Assembly (NCBI GenBank): GCA_963555705.1
Contig: OY743190.1
Location: 23,257,491-23,321,490 of the forward strand
DNA length: 64,000 nucleotides
Direction: 5' to 3'
Source of the DNA: Ligustrum vulgare
Lineage: Eukaryota > Streptophyta > Magnoliopsida > Lamiales > Oleaceae
The translations under genes were made by a program, and so were the position numbers. Below, one piece after another: positions 1 to 11,959 of the stretch. Below the pieces are notes generated by a model that was not told the DNA's origin, did no database searches, and saw only the letters and a list, made by a program, of their open reading frames with translations. Position 1 is the stretch's first letter. Every line of letters starts with the position of its first letter.

Positions 1-372
1 GGATTTCCCATCACCACTCCCTCTGGAATTAGTATTATATCTAGATCTCATCTCACCACTGCTCAACTCAGAAATACTGCTGTTGCTCTCTATTTGCTTG
101 CTCCTATTACCACTTTGAGTTATACTGACTTAAGAGCCATCATTGCCACCAAGGACTCATATTTGGAGCCCATATTGTGTAGTTATTCTTCCATCCTATC
201 TTGTTTACCACACATCGATTGAAGTACCTTATCAGAGGAGTCCATCTTACCAGATAGTGTTGAATAAACCAGGCCCAAATCAGCCATGTCTTTACCCATC
301 TTGAAGTTCTCTTTAGTGGCTTTCTGATGAGTTTCCATTGTTTAGGCCCCAATTCTTTAATGCTCTCATATC
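1..372 (-). mobile_element. LTR-retrotransposon internal fragment (gag start, degraded)
   Basis: On the minus strand, just inside position 372, there is a degraded copy of the initiator-Met tRNA primer-binding motif (about 360-373). It is followed by a gag-like reading frame that runs off the left edge. That frame is rich in Lys, Met and Ser and has one in-frame stop near 190. The layout of LTR end, primer site and gag start is typical of plant LTR elements. The family cannot be named from so little sequence. It matters mainly because it sits where the 5' exons or introns of the methyltransferase gene would be expected. Confidence 0.4.
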
Positions 373-720
373 ACTTGTTATGGTTGGAGTCCAGCTTCAA
401 CTATAACCCACTTTAACATCAAAATCAAATGAAAATTTCAATTAACATGACAAGATCAAATACCAAAAGAAGCGTAAGGAAAGACTTCAATTTAACCAAC
501 TAAAGACATAAAATTGGAATGTAAAAAACGTAAAATGAATTCCCAGTAATTCATTAAATCCAACGGTGCCATTTGACTTCAATTTCATTTTCCCTTCATA
601 CGGAGACGCTTTCCTTCAACACTAATTTCAATTTTCTGTTATATCTACTATTTCTCTTCTTCCTCCTTTGCTACTGTAATTCATCTTCCTCGAGCTTCTC
701 ATGACAAACTCAGGGATGTA
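373..720 (-). repeat. Probable LTR of the left-edge retroelement
   Basis: This stretch abuts the degraded primer-binding motif, so it should be the 5' LTR of a minus-strand element. It starts (plus-strand reading) with TGTTATGGTTGGAGTCC and has no coding potential. The right boundary is a guess because no second LTR or target duplication is in the window. Confidence 0.35.
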
Positions 721-983
721 GGCTATTGTGCAGTCTGTAGTATTTTTTTTTACTCTTCGGGCATCATCCTATATATGAGAAGCATAAGTAAGATAAAAAA
801 AATGTTTTAAGAAAACTACAAAAATGGCTTGCGCAATAAATTAATAATCATGTCAGATGCCCGTTCATGTTCTCTCGTACTTTTTCTTTTGTTCCCTTTT
901 GGGTTCTGTGATGATTCATGAACTCATTAAATTTCCACTGAACCATTTCCCAGAGAGTTAACTCTTTGTTATTATCTCTGCAG

Positions 984-2869
984 ATTGTGGCTCAGGCATA
1001 GGAAGGGTCACCAAAAATCTTCTTATAAGATATTTCAATGAGGTAGTACTTATTTTGCACAAATATTTACGTATTCTCATTTATTGTCTTAGAAGTGCCA
1101 ATATAATGTTGTCAACCAGAAGAATGCTGCTGGTTTCACGCGCTATAAAAGAATCGTTCACAATTCTGATGATATTTTCCCAATTGCATGCAATTTATTT
1201 CCAAATTCTATTGATTTAGATGTAAGGCATTTTCATTACCCATTTTTTTATCTTTTCTAACTTTTACATCTCTTGTTGAAATTTTTTTATAGTATTCTAT
1301 GCGACTATATTAGAGCATCCACAATGGATGTGCTAACTTTTATTAGTTAAACATTGTCATATAGTAGATATTAAGTGCCATATCTACATGTTAACTTTAA
1401 CTATTATTTGAGTGTCACATTGTATATGTTAAATTTACCTGTAAGTAACCATTTAATGTTTCTTTGCCCTGTTTTCAACACAAATTGCCATGTCAGCTGT
1501 TAAAATGTTTGTTAACTTTAGCAAAGAAGTTAACAATATACTTAAAATGATTCATTTAGAAAACAAGTTAACATATCCAAGACATAAAATTGACTATTAA
1601 TTTACATATGACACTAACAAACACTTTAACACATCCATTGTGGATGCTCTTATCATTTTTGGACTTGCTTTATGAAGGCCACCAATTTTTTATAATCATG
1701 TCCTTTCTTTATCTGTCTCTTTTTATGACTTTCTCCTTTTTATTGCATACTAAATCTATAATTTGCTAAATTATACCCATAGTTTTAAAAGGTGTACCTG
1801 GGTGCTGAGGTTTTTTATCTCATTGAAGTGATGCCTAAAGAGAAACCAGTAAAACACTCAAAATAATATGAAAAAATGTTCATAATAAAGCATCTTAAAT
1901 AAATTACAATCAAACCAATTAACAAAATTAAAAGTCCAACTTGCAAATAAACATAACAAAAATTAATAAAGTAACTAATAGTAAGTTTTTTAATTTGTAA
2001 TCAAGAAACAAAATTACAATATTCTAGTATAAGTAGAAACAACTTAATTTTTTTTATCATCATTATTAATAGGATTTTTAAGTGAATCATCATCCTCATC
2101 CTCATCACTATTGGTTTCTTTCATTCTTTGTCATTATTCCCTACTAGCTCTCTTTCCCTTTCCCTTTTCTTTCCTTTCTGTGCAAAAAAAAAAAAAAAAA
2201 AAAAAAAAAAAGCCCTTCTAGATGGTAAAGGAATAGCTAAAAAGTTAAGACAAACAACAAAATATCTAAAAAATGCAAGACAAATCGACGAACACCTTAG
2301 TCGTCTTGAGGTGTAAGTCTCACTAAATCGAGATGCAAGCCTCAGTGAATTGTAGGCGTGTATATTTAATGGTTCGGTTTGGTTCCATTTAACTCCAAGA
2401 ATTGATCGGTGTCGGTTCGATTTATGTTATTTTTCTATTTTGTTTGGTTCCTATTAAAAAAAAAAAATGTATTTGATTGTAAATGTGTGCAAAAATCAAA
2501 GTTAAATGGGAAAAAATAGCAGCTAAATGTGAAAAAGCATTAAAACTTGGAAAAACAGCTTAATAATTGAAAAAACAGTTGTCAAACTGAAAAAACTGCT
2601 TCAAACTGGAAAAATGCATTCTAATTGCAATATTTTATTCGCAAAACAATAAATAAAACATTACAAAGAATTTGCATCCTAGTTGGGATGTTGGATATAA
2701 AAATTTGCTTACTCATAGTGTAAGCCAAATTGTAGACGCAACAATGCTTCCAAGTGGAGAACAAGTTACAGTTAATAGAATGACAAGAAAAAATCATATA
2801 ATAAATCAAGTTAATTTATTCGATTTTACTTTTGAATTTCGGTTTTCGGTATTGAAAACCTATTGGTTT

Positions 2870-2914
<45 letters not shown>

Positions 2915-5841
2915 AATTAAGAATGACCGTTTTTCAGTTTCCTTGATTCCTTTTTTTTTTTTTTGGCCCACTCCTAGTGAATTGAGGCCTACGTTTTGAG
3001 GTGGGATTCGAGGCATAAGCATCAAATAGCTATTTTGAAAAATGATTGTATCATGCTATTTTAGAAATGGTTATATCATGTAGTAATTCACTGGAGGTAG
3101 CCAAATCAAATGCATCACTTTCTTTTGAAACTGAACAAGATGCTTCCAGCAGCACCTAAAATCTCGTATTTGGATTTGCTGGAAAATCTGACGCTATGAT
3201 TTAACCTTTCATAATGATTTTTCCATTTGTTTAATATGGTTCCATGGATCCAGATTGACCTTCTTGAGCCTGTTTCCCATTTTCTGGATGCTGCTCGCAT
3301 AAATTTGGCACCAGAAAATTTGATGGTCACAGAAGAGCACAAGGCTGTAAATTTCTATTGTGTTCCTCTGCAGGTAACTTGTGTAGACATGTATCACTTT
3401 GAAAATTTAGTTGCATTTTTTTTTTTCACTTTTTAGTCCACGGTTGTAGGTAGTTTGTCATCAAATCAAAATTTTCTAGAATGACGCTGGCTGTGCTATT
3501 AAACTGTTTTTCCTGCGAAGTTAATCCCTGTAATCTTGTTATAAATTCTGTTGCAATATATGAGACTTTGGGTCTGATTGAAAAATATTAATAACTTGAT
3601 GACAAACAAAGTCCTAGGGGAAAACAACAAAATCTGTTTTAATGTGCAACTATTTTTCTCTGTCACTCAATGACTCCTTCCCATTCTCTTTCAGGAGTTC
3701 ACTCCCGATTCACAAAGGTATGATGTTATATGGGTCCAGTGGTGTATAGGACATCTTTCAGATGAAGACTTCATATTGTTCTTCAAGAGAGCAAAGGTGA
3801 TAATGTACTACTGATACTGTTTTTATTTTTGGATGATTACCTGGAATTTTTCATCTTTGATAGTTCTCATTGTCAATCAGTCTGCTGGTATTGCCTGCCA
3901 TCTAGTGGCTGTCTCTTTTTAATTTTTTAAACTAATTGCTATTTCTTCAACTGCAAAGATTGGTGTAAAAACTCAAATGCTGCTTCTTGGTGAAGCATGA
4001 CATACTACTTAAATTTGTCCACAAAACTATGGTTCTCATTACATGTCAGTTTGATGATAAATCTGCCCATCTTATTCTTCCCAGGAAGGCTTATTGTATA
4101 GAGGAATTGTAAGCGAATAGAAATTATCAGAGTACATATGAAAAATGTACTTTATTAATAATCACTCTATCTACTATCCTCATTCTGAGCTCAAAGTTAA
4201 ATAAAACTGTATATCTGGGAAATTCTAATTACATCTTGTTATAATTATTTGTTACAATTCTAACAAATTGCTCTACTCCAGGGTGGTCTCAAACCTGGTG
4301 GTTTTTTTGTTCTCAAGGAAAACATTGCAAGACATGGTAATGATTCTATAATTCCCTGAACTTCTGCTTCAGTCATCATAACTCATAAGACCTCTTAGTC
4401 TTTTCATTATTCTTCTAATGAAACAGATGATTCAATGCTAGTGTTGTTCCATATATGTTGACTGATTCTCTTTAGCATCAGTTTTCAGGTTGCACACCCC
4501 CCCCCCCCCGGGAACTTTAATTGACTTTGTGAAAATTTCCTTTCACCAAGATACTAATCCGTGTTGATTAGGATTTGTTTTGGACAAACAAGACAAGAGT
4601 GTTACCAGATCAGACTTGTACTTCAACCAGCTCTTCAGTCAGTGTGGGCTTCACATATACAAAATGAAGGTATGATCATGCCTTTATAATATAATATATA
4701 TATATATATATATATATACATACTAAATAAGATTGTGTCTTCAGATTACTGTAGTCAGGTTTGATAACCAAAAGCCCAAGAAGCACGGATACTTACAAAT
4801 TTATTACAGACCCTTGTCTGATACACATCCAAGCTTAGATATGCTTGGATACTCTCTAATACATACCGGTTATGTATTTTTTAATTACTTTATATTTTTT
4901 AAATTCTCGATACATATAGAAAATCTTATGACATTTGAAGAATAAGAATTTTATTGGTTTTAAAACTCTTTTAAAATTCATTATTATTGGTAATATATGA
5001 CAAATAATTTTTACTTAATAGATTATTCATAGTATCAATAATTTGATGAAAATATATAATATAACTTAATTAACAATTTCAAATAAAGTAAACTTGTTTA
5101 AAGATAGTAGATAACTATATAGTTTATACTATTATTAGAAATATATAGTGTTGAATAATTGAAAACTTGAATTTTAAATTAATTGACAACTAGAGTTATA
5201 TTATTGAAAACAGACACTGTATTAAATCTTTTAATGCATGTAAATTCTTTTAATAATTGACCGCTATAGTTTTATTATTGGAAATTAATATGCCATTAAA
5301 ACTTTTAATACATGTATCAGCATATCCCATTTTTTAAAAAGTTGTATCTACGTACCAGTATCATATTATGCCCCTATTTGATAGAGAGATTAAAATCAGA
5401 TTTTTATCTAATTTTGATTAATATAAATTAATGAGATGTGTGATTAAAAAATTGTGAGACTTATGAAATATGTTATTATAATTAATTGTTGACTTTGACT
5501 TTGATTAAAATTTAGATCAAACTTTGATTAAAATTTAGATCAAACAAGGGTTATTCGAATTACATATCCAAATCTGGCTTCTTGGACCAAAACTAGCTCA
5601 ATCTGAAAGTACACTATTCACTTCTTGTTAAAGTATGCAAATACCATTAAATATAGTCCAACCTACCTATAACCTTGAATACATTTAAAATTCACGTAAA
5701 ATACAATTGTCTCAGGACCAGAAAGGATTTCCCAATGGACTATTTGCTGTGAAGATGTATGCTTTGGCACCTGAGTTGCCAAAGAGAGTTAACAGGTCCA
5801 AATCTAAGAGGCAAGTTAATAGACCTGGCATCATCAAATGA
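984..5841 (+). CDS. NTM1: Alpha-N-terminal protein methyltransferase (NTM1/METTL11A type), 3' six exons
   Basis: Coding exons are 984-1042, 3254-3373, 3695-3796, 4282-4336, 4572-4669 and 5716-5841. All are bounded by AG/GT and join in one frame to a TGA stop. Exon 984 opens inside an Asp codon of the SAM-binding motif I (CGSGIGRVTKNLL). Next come an LLEPVSHFLDAAR segment and the family-typical VIWVQWCIGHL and GGLKPGGFFVLKEN blocks. The protein ends in a basic tail (NRSKSKRQ). The family methylates the alpha-amino group of proteins starting X-Pro-Lys, in cytosol and nucleus. About the first half of the usual ~270-residue protein is missing here. I found no upstream exon in 1-983, so the 5' exons are probably left of the window beyond an inserted retroelement. 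Nothing in the visible exons is broken. Confidence 0.9.
1313..1649. mobile_element. Tourist-like (PIF/Harbinger) MITE in an intron
   Basis: A 337-bp element has about 24-bp terminal inverted repeats: left GAGCATCCACAATGGATGTG, with the same sequence inverted at 1626-1649. It is flanked by TTA at 1310-1312 and 1650-1652. The 3-bp TTA duplication and the small coding-free body fit PIF/Harbinger-derived MITEs. It lies in the 2.2-kb intron of the methyltransferase gene. Confidence 0.75.
2184..2211. repeat. Poly(A) tract, 28 bp
   Basis: An uninterrupted run of A follows a pyrimidine-rich stretch, inside the long methyltransferase intron. It may be the tail of an old retroposed sequence, but no source is recognisable. 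Confidence 0.8.
2871..2912. repeat. (AT)n microsatellite
   Basis: About 20 AT dinucleotide units in the long intron of the methyltransferase gene. A shorter (AT)n lies at about 4690-4718 in its last intron, and a C homopolymer lies at about 4497-4509. Confidence 0.9.
5369..5550. mobile_element. Possible Tourist-like MITE in last intron
   Basis: The segment is bounded by TTA (5366-5368 and 5551-5553). It has imperfect inverted ends of the GCCCCTATTTGAT / CCCTTGTTTGAT type and an A+T-rich coding-free body. The ends are diverged, so the call is tentative. Confidence 0.45.
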
Positions 5842-6295
5842 TCACGTTATCTTGTTGGTCTTTTACCGAGATGCACTTTATAGAGATCTTCCCTAGTTCG
5901 CAGTTTCTCTTGAAAAATGCCTTTTTTTTTCTTTTCTTTTTAATTTTAAAATTCGTTTATCGAATTATATACGCATGCAGTCAATTTGGGGTGTGTAACA
6001 TTGCTTCCCATAAGTGGAGTAGGAAGTTGAACCATTTCCTCTATGACATTGTATGAACTAGTAATTTTTTTATGTGCTATTAGGCAGAATCACAGGTATA
6101 AGATTTAAAATAAATGTCAATGTATTTGCTGATTATTCACATCTCTCCTGTCTTCTCTTCTAAAAAATTTGCATGTCATAATCACTTCTGTGCTTTTGGG
6201 GTGTGTGTTTGTAGTACATCAAATATTTTATGTGCACTTCTCTTATGTATCTAAATTTGTTCAAGTAATGCATACAATTTATAACCTTCTGTGAT
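5842..6295. other. Convergent intergenic / 3' UTR region
   Basis: This separates the stop codons of two convergent genes. It should contain both 3' UTRs. I see no further ORF, repeat or RNA gene. Confidence 0.6.
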
Positions 6296-7883
6296 TCACA
6301 TGTTTGACACCATATTAGATAGATGATCCCAGCTGGGTTGATTACCGCTAAATAGATCTGTGCACATCAGCCCCAGTCCAATTGCATCTGTGGCTTCTCG
6401 AACTATGTGCCCCGTCCTTTTGATTCTCTTGTCAATGACATTCTCCAAGTTATCAGGGTAATGCATTTTCACCCACTCAACAAAACCAGTTTCACCTTTC
6501 TCAAATTCTTCCAGTGGCCTCCTATTTGATACCATCTCTAATATGAACATCCCGAACTTGTATATTTCTGGAACGATCCAAAAAAAAAATGTATCTCATA
6601 AAATTACTCTCTAGGACTCACAAGTAGAAGAATAGTGGTTACTTACTTTTTGTGCTGCTATTCTGATGATCGAATTTAAACCTTGATATCAAGGGTTCTC
6701 TTCCTCCTGACAGCTGAATATTTCTGGTTTTGAGGTCATAACCAACTTCAGGCCATTCTTCATGCAAATAGCACATTCCTGCTGCAATTCCTATAAATAC
6801 TTTTACCCTTTGTCTCCATGGAGGAGCTGACCTTGATAGCCATGTTTCAATGTTTTCTCCACCTATCCATTTAATGACAATTGCCCTAAATCTGCGATTG
6901 TCGCACCATCCTAGTACAGGGGCTATATTTTTGTGGTACAACTGAACAAGAATCCTGCATTGTTCTACAAATTTCCTTCTGCTTTCCCTGGATATGGTTT
7001 CCCAAAATATCTCAATTCTTACTTCATTTCGGTTTCTTAGGATCCCTCTGTAAATACCACTTGTGGAACTCTTAGCCACCAAATTTCTTTTGGAAAGCCC
7101 ATTTGTTGCTGCCTTGAGAGTGGATGGTGTAAACTTGTATTTTCTTTGAAGGAACTTGGGTAGAAAATCTGGTCTCCAAAAACACAGCCATCCGAACCAA
7201 ACCACAGTTACAATCACAGAGATTGGAAAACCAACTAATAGAAGTACAGCCTTAATCCTGAACTTTTCATGATTTGGAAGAAGACCCGAATGAATGAAAT
7301 TCGCAGTGTTAAACCGTTTGAAGAAGTTCTTGTTCGAGATTTTACATTCGGTGAAGTGATTATATGAAAGACTGAGGAATGTGAGGTTTGGCAGGTGATC
7401 AAAATTCTGAACTGGCAAATCCCCAGAAAGTTCATTGTGGCTCAAATCAAGTTGTTGAATTTGCGAACAGTTAAAAACCTCAGATGGGAAGTTACCTTTC
7501 AATGAATTGTTACTGAGATCAATGGACATAATGGTTAAGGGACAGTATTTCCAGAAGAAAGCGAATGATATATAAAGCGGTGCTATTTTTGGTTGGCTGT
7601 GTAGATCTATTTTTGGAAAGGATTCGACGCAATTTGGATTGTTGGAAATGTTACACAAGTGGCTGGCAACAATTGTAGACTTGAAAATTTCCTGAAGATT
7701 AAAAGGGGTGGCTTTGCAGTATCTGAGATTAGGGTTTCTGAGACAGTTATTTGTGATTGTTAAGTTGAAATCTGGTAGTGGTTTCAAGTTGTGAAGGTCT
7801 TCAACTACTGATGCTGTGGGAACTGAAGGAATAGAGAGTGAAATTGTGAGGAAGAGAAGAAAAGTTGCAGATATGGTAGCCAT
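6296..7883 (-). CDS. LRR receptor-like pseudokinase
   Basis: There are two exons on the minus strand, 7883-6647 and 6567-6296, with a 79-bp GT..AG intron. They join in frame to 502 residues. Order: signal peptide (about 1-24), an extracellular part with few leucine-rich repeats (LSNNSLKGNFPSEVF and LSHNELSGDLP, about 122-190), a transmembrane helix (about 211-236), then a kinase-like domain to the end. The kinase fold is recognisable (LKAATNGLSKRNLV, GMCYLHEEWPEVGYDLKTRN, then EMVSNRRPLEEFEKGE and GLGLMC in exon 2). The glycine-rich loop is lost, the VAIK lysine is absent (VRIEIFWE), HRD is GYD and DFG is replaced (ISRFKF). The HRD-loop Asp, Lys and Asn remain. Such proteins usually act as co-receptors or scaffolds at the plasma membrane. 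The ligand and pathway cannot be read from the sequence. The reading frame is intact, so it is probably a working pseudokinase and not a dead gene. Confidence 0.85.
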
Positions 7884-8810
7884 TGATAAAATTTGTCCAT
7901 TGTAAGAAATATTTCCAAGTTTTTATTTCTGTATGAAATTCAAACGGTTTAGAGAAGGGGAAGCAGTTTTCATAGCAGTTATGGGTAAAGATAAATTTGC
8001 TTGGATGGATTTTTCAAAATGGACGGCTACAAAAGTGCATCCCTTTTTGGTCTAGGAAAAAAATTCGGACTTTCTCTTCTAATTCATTTTTTAAATACAC
8101 ATTCAAATTTTTTTCCAATTTTTCCTACGTAGGTTGAACAACGAAATGTCAAACCACAACAAATTGAAAGCTTTTTCGAAGCAGTGGGTTTGGACTTGCG
8201 CGTGGATTCTGTTATCTTTTTGATTTTGCATCGAACCAAATCATTTTGAAGTAGTTTTTCAATTTTTCTAAATCATTTTAAATTGTCAAATTTTTTACAA
8301 ACGAAGATTTGATAATAAATTAGTGTAAATTTTATACAATCTAATTAAAACTAGGACTTCACAAATTTGAATACGCATCAGCATTAGATAGACCAAACTC
8401 AAATAAATTCAATTTCGAATTCAATTAAACTTAATACCCAATTATGAAATCTAAATTTGTTTGGTAAAAGTTTTTTATTTATAAACAAAAAATGTAATTT
8501 TTTCGAGGTAAAATATGTGATTAAAAAGTGATTTAATGTCAAACCATACACAATTACCAGTGAGTCATCACAATTGAGAATGAAAATCTCTCATGTTTCA
8601 TCCAAGATGTATTTAACAACTTTTTTCTCAATAAAATTTTCAAGTACACATTTCTATGAGATCATTATTTCATATATTTTTCAATAAATTTTTAACTATA
8701 CATTAAAAAATTGGGGCTTTTAGTTAAATATGTTTGGTAATCAATAACTTTAGTAATATAGACTTCTATTGAAAAGTCAAAATTAATAAATTGGAAGGCA
8801 TATCATTTCT
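7884..8810. other. A+T-rich upstream region of the pseudokinase gene
   Basis: It must hold the pseudokinase promoter on its left side, and it runs into viral sequence on its right side near 8811. No ORF, MITE or RNA gene is visible. Confidence 0.5.
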
Positions 8811-9215
8811 TTATTCTGGTTGATTTAATTCAGGACTAATTATTTGGATTTTTCGTAACTCTTTCAGTTGTTCTAAATACTCTTTATATTTTGGTAATTT
8901 TTCAAAGGCTTTGGGATGATCTCGCTTAGTTATATATCCTAATATTATTCCTTCCGATACTTCTTCTTCTATATCCTTTTGTTCGAGTGATATATTATAA
9001 ACTATATTTATATTTTTTGCAGTTTCAACAGAGTTAAATCTTATATTATTTATGCAAGTGTAATCAATATCTTTATATATTTCTTCTAATTTGGACTAGG
9101 CAACATAATATATGCCTTGATATTTTTCAGTAATAGTCAATAAAAACGAAATATCTTTATCATCCAAATACAGCTTATCACAATCACTAGAAGTAGATGC
9201 TTGTGAAGTGTTCAT
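8811..9215 (-). pseudogene. Viral ORF downstream of the leader, one stop
   Basis: A frame of 135 codons starts at ATG 9215 and ends at TAA 8811, with a single internal TAG after about 39 codons. It is rich in Lys, Glu, Ile and Asp with heptad-like stretches (KAFEKLPKYKEYLEQLKEL), so a coiled coil is likely. I do not recognise a family. Its place after the pregenomic promoter suggests a 5' ORF of the virus. Preservation over this length with one stop suggests it was coding when it integrated. Confidence 0.5.
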
Positions 9216-9381
9216 AAATTGAAACGACCAGGTTGATTAGGATGTCTAACTATTCTATTTTCGTGATCTAAGGTTCTTAAAACAAAACCTGGGAATCTAC
9301 TTTTAGTATTTTATTGTAACCAAATTAGATGTTGTTGTTATTCGTATTGATGATATTTGATGTTATTTAGTATTTTTTTTT

Positions 9382-9510
9382 TCACTTTTCTTGATTATTT
9401 CCTTGTTTTAATTCTCTGAGAAGCTTTTCTATCTCTTTGAATCTTAAATCAAAGGTATTATCTTTAACTATTCTAAGTCTCTCAATATCTTCTCTATCAT
9501 CATTGTTCAT
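9382..9510 (-). CDS. Small viral leader ORF, 42 aa
   Basis: An open frame from ATG 9510 to TGA 9382. The product is highly charged (DREDIERLRIVKD, EIEKLLRELKQ) and predicted helical. It lies about 800 nt downstream of the viral TATA box, just before the next viral ORF. It could be a short 5' ORF of the virus or chance. No family is recognised. Confidence 0.35.
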   Translation of the reverse strand: MNNDDREDIERLRIVKDNTFDLRFKEIEKLLRELKQGNNQEK

Positions 9511-10304
9511 AATTAAAAATAACAAACATGTGAAAGCATATGATTAAAAGCATGTAATCAAAGTATGTAAATGCCATTAAGCAAGCTTACAATAATCATA
9601 TAGAAATAAGTAGGGTTTCCCTCCAGTTTCGTCCTATAGTGCATGTACTCAATCAATAATTTGAATCAAATGAATATTAAATATTTTTTAATAAATTGGG
9701 TCCACAACTACTTCCGCAAAAAAATTTCAATCAAGGTTGCATTTCTCACTCTAGAGAACTAGCTGTGTTTCCACAGATGCTATCTCCCGATATTCAGAGT
9801 CTCTGTTTTCACCACTCTCTCGACTCCTCTCAGGAAAACCTTACTTAGAACTTTCCCAAAGCTACATGTTTTAAAAACAAGTTTTAAAACTGAAATAAAG
9901 CTCAAATATTATCCCAAAATGCCACAACTCATCAAAAGGCTGATGGGATTTCTGCTGAGCAACAGATTCTTCAAAGACGAAAATTCATTTTGGAAAATAT
10001 CAATACCGCCGGGGGTAATGAGAAACTTAACGAAAACTTTTTTTAAGAAAGCTTTGATAAAAACTCAAACATCATTTCATTCATAGATTGACATTGTACA
10101 TACTGCAAATTATATACAGACACCTTTGATACTCACCTTATGAAGTTTAGAACTCCATAAGTGATTACCTTATTACAAGCTTTGATATCTTCAAACTATC
10201 TACTAATATTTTTCTTGAATACAAGTGGTGTAGACAAGTTTTGAATAAAAGAGTACAAGTACTTGACTTAGATATTTCGGGGATGCCTCTTCAATGAATT
10301 TCTT

Positions 10305-10317
10305 CCCCCTTTTATAG
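10305..10317 (-). promoter_or_regulatory. TATA box of the viral pregenomic-RNA promoter
   Basis: The minus strand reads CTATAAAAGGGGG, an excellent plant TATA box. It lies just after the last viral ORF, where caulimovirids place the pregenomic-RNA promoter. About 800 nt of A+T-rich, ORF-poor leader follow. Confidence 0.65.
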
Positions 10318-10490
10318 AGGTTCTGGATTATTTTCCTCCTCTTCTCTTTGGTGACAAGAAAGGACTCTTATCTCTTCTGCAATAAATTTCTTGTTGAGTA
10401 GTCATCAATCACTTTTTTCGGTGCATTTATCTTTCTTGCTAGTTGGCTTCAATAATTCTTGACAAGTTATCTTCCGAATTGTGACAAAAC

Positions 10491-10640
10491 ACCACAGCTT
10501 TTCTTTAATAAAGAGACTTTATTAAAGTAATGAGTGAAGGGTCTTTGTCATGGAAGCTACCTTTCATTATCTTCATGTTGTTTAGTGACCATAGTTTTTC
10601 TTTAATAAATGACTTTATTAAAGTAGTGATAAAGGGTCAC
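10491..10640 (-). promoter_or_regulatory. Duplicated palindromic element upstream of the viral TATA box
   Basis: Two imperfect ~53-bp direct repeats (10491-10543 and 10588-10640) each contain a TTTAATAAA..TTTATTAAA palindrome followed by a GGGTC box. They sit about 170-320 bp upstream of the TATA box in transcription direction. A duplicated upstream block at this distance fits a promoter enhancer. That role is inferred. Confidence 0.5.
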
Positions 10641-11039
10641 TATCTGGTGGCATTATTTTTCCATCCTTGAGTCAAAGAACTTTGCTGGGAATTCTGTACT
10701 ATCGAGTGATGCATGACTCATATCTTCAACAAGACAATGTTCACACCTATGCTCTGGATGGTCCCACATTATCTTGCATAGCTATTTGTGCATAATTTCA
10801 CTTCCACTTACTTTATTGATAATAATTTTCTCAAGTATGTGGTCCAATTCACAAATGTCTACTTATTTAGATGACAATCTTGTATTGGAGTAGATTACAT
10901 GATTATCTTAAGGATATAACCAAACTTTTTATTTTTCAGAAATAACTTGGCTTAAATTATCAAATATTTCTTTATATTCTTTAGCTCTTTTGTAAGAAAT
11001 CATGTTAACAATATCTTCATATCCATTCTTAACAACTTT

Positions 11040-11809
11040 TTAGCTAGTTGGTAAGAAGTGTTGGTTTGTGATCCCTATCTTGATACAATGAAATGATGAG
11101 ATCATTATTCCTTCATATTTATCCCATTCCATTGTGGCTGAAAAGAATTTGATATATATGTTCATACTTTTGATAACTTCAGTAAATCTTTGAATTGCCT
11201 TTTTAACATCTATGGGAAGTTGTTTAATTTCCCTTAGATCTTTGCTTGAATATATGCCGAGTATATTCCCTAGTTCAAAGCAGTTTTGAACCCAATTAGC
11301 TGGCGCTCCTCGATAGAAATTTATCTTGTTGTACTTTCCATGGTGTAGGGTCTTCATCAATTTCCCTACTTTGAGATATCAATCTGACAGTATATTGAAA
11401 ATAACAATAAAGAAGAGAACTTCTTCATAATTATCTTTGTTTGCTAATTTTTGTTCGTGGGAAACTTTTACCACATCTTTTGGATTTATTTGCTCAATAC
11501 GAGTTTTGGAATCAATTTCATTCCTCTGTGAAGAGGATTCCATAACCTTCTGGTATCTTGATTATCCATCTTGAATGAAGGCCTTGCATCTGTTTCCATA
11601 TTTTCAGTACAAACATTAGGATTAATTTTTCCCTGTGAAGGGGTTCCTAATATTATCTTGTCTTCCCCTTTATCCTCGAGAAGAGCGATAGTATTCATAA
11701 GATCCGGTGAAGGGTTACTAGACTTTGTAAAAGTATTTTCTGCTGAATAGGTTACTTGGTACTGCCTAGAAGGCTTTCTTGTATATTTTGAATTTGCATC
11801 TCCAAACAA
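11040..11809 (-). pseudogene. TAV/viroplasmin-like viral ORF, broken
   Basis: Two frames, 11809-11486 and 11360-11040, lie between RNase H and the promoter. The second has a NFYRGAPANWVQNCFELG / ILGIYSSKDLREI block that resembles the core of caulimovirid transactivator (viroplasmin) proteins. The first is low-complexity, rich in Ser, Asn and Pro. The position after pol and before the promoter is where TAV lies in genera that have it. The assignment rests on position and weak similarity. A stop and frameshift separate the halves. Confidence 0.45.
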
Positions 11810-11959
11810 GAGATTTTAAGTTCAAGTATCTGGACTTTTGTCTTTAATTCCTTTAGCTCCATTTCTGCTAAGATAATCAAGAAAAAATTAGACTATTCTT
11901 TAATATATTTAATATCAAACTTGAAATATGAAAACCATATCTGGATTCTAATAATGTAT

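Noticed and set aside
2128..2316. Frame running through the poly(A) tract
   Set aside because: Opened by the homopolymer, intronic, with no protein signal.
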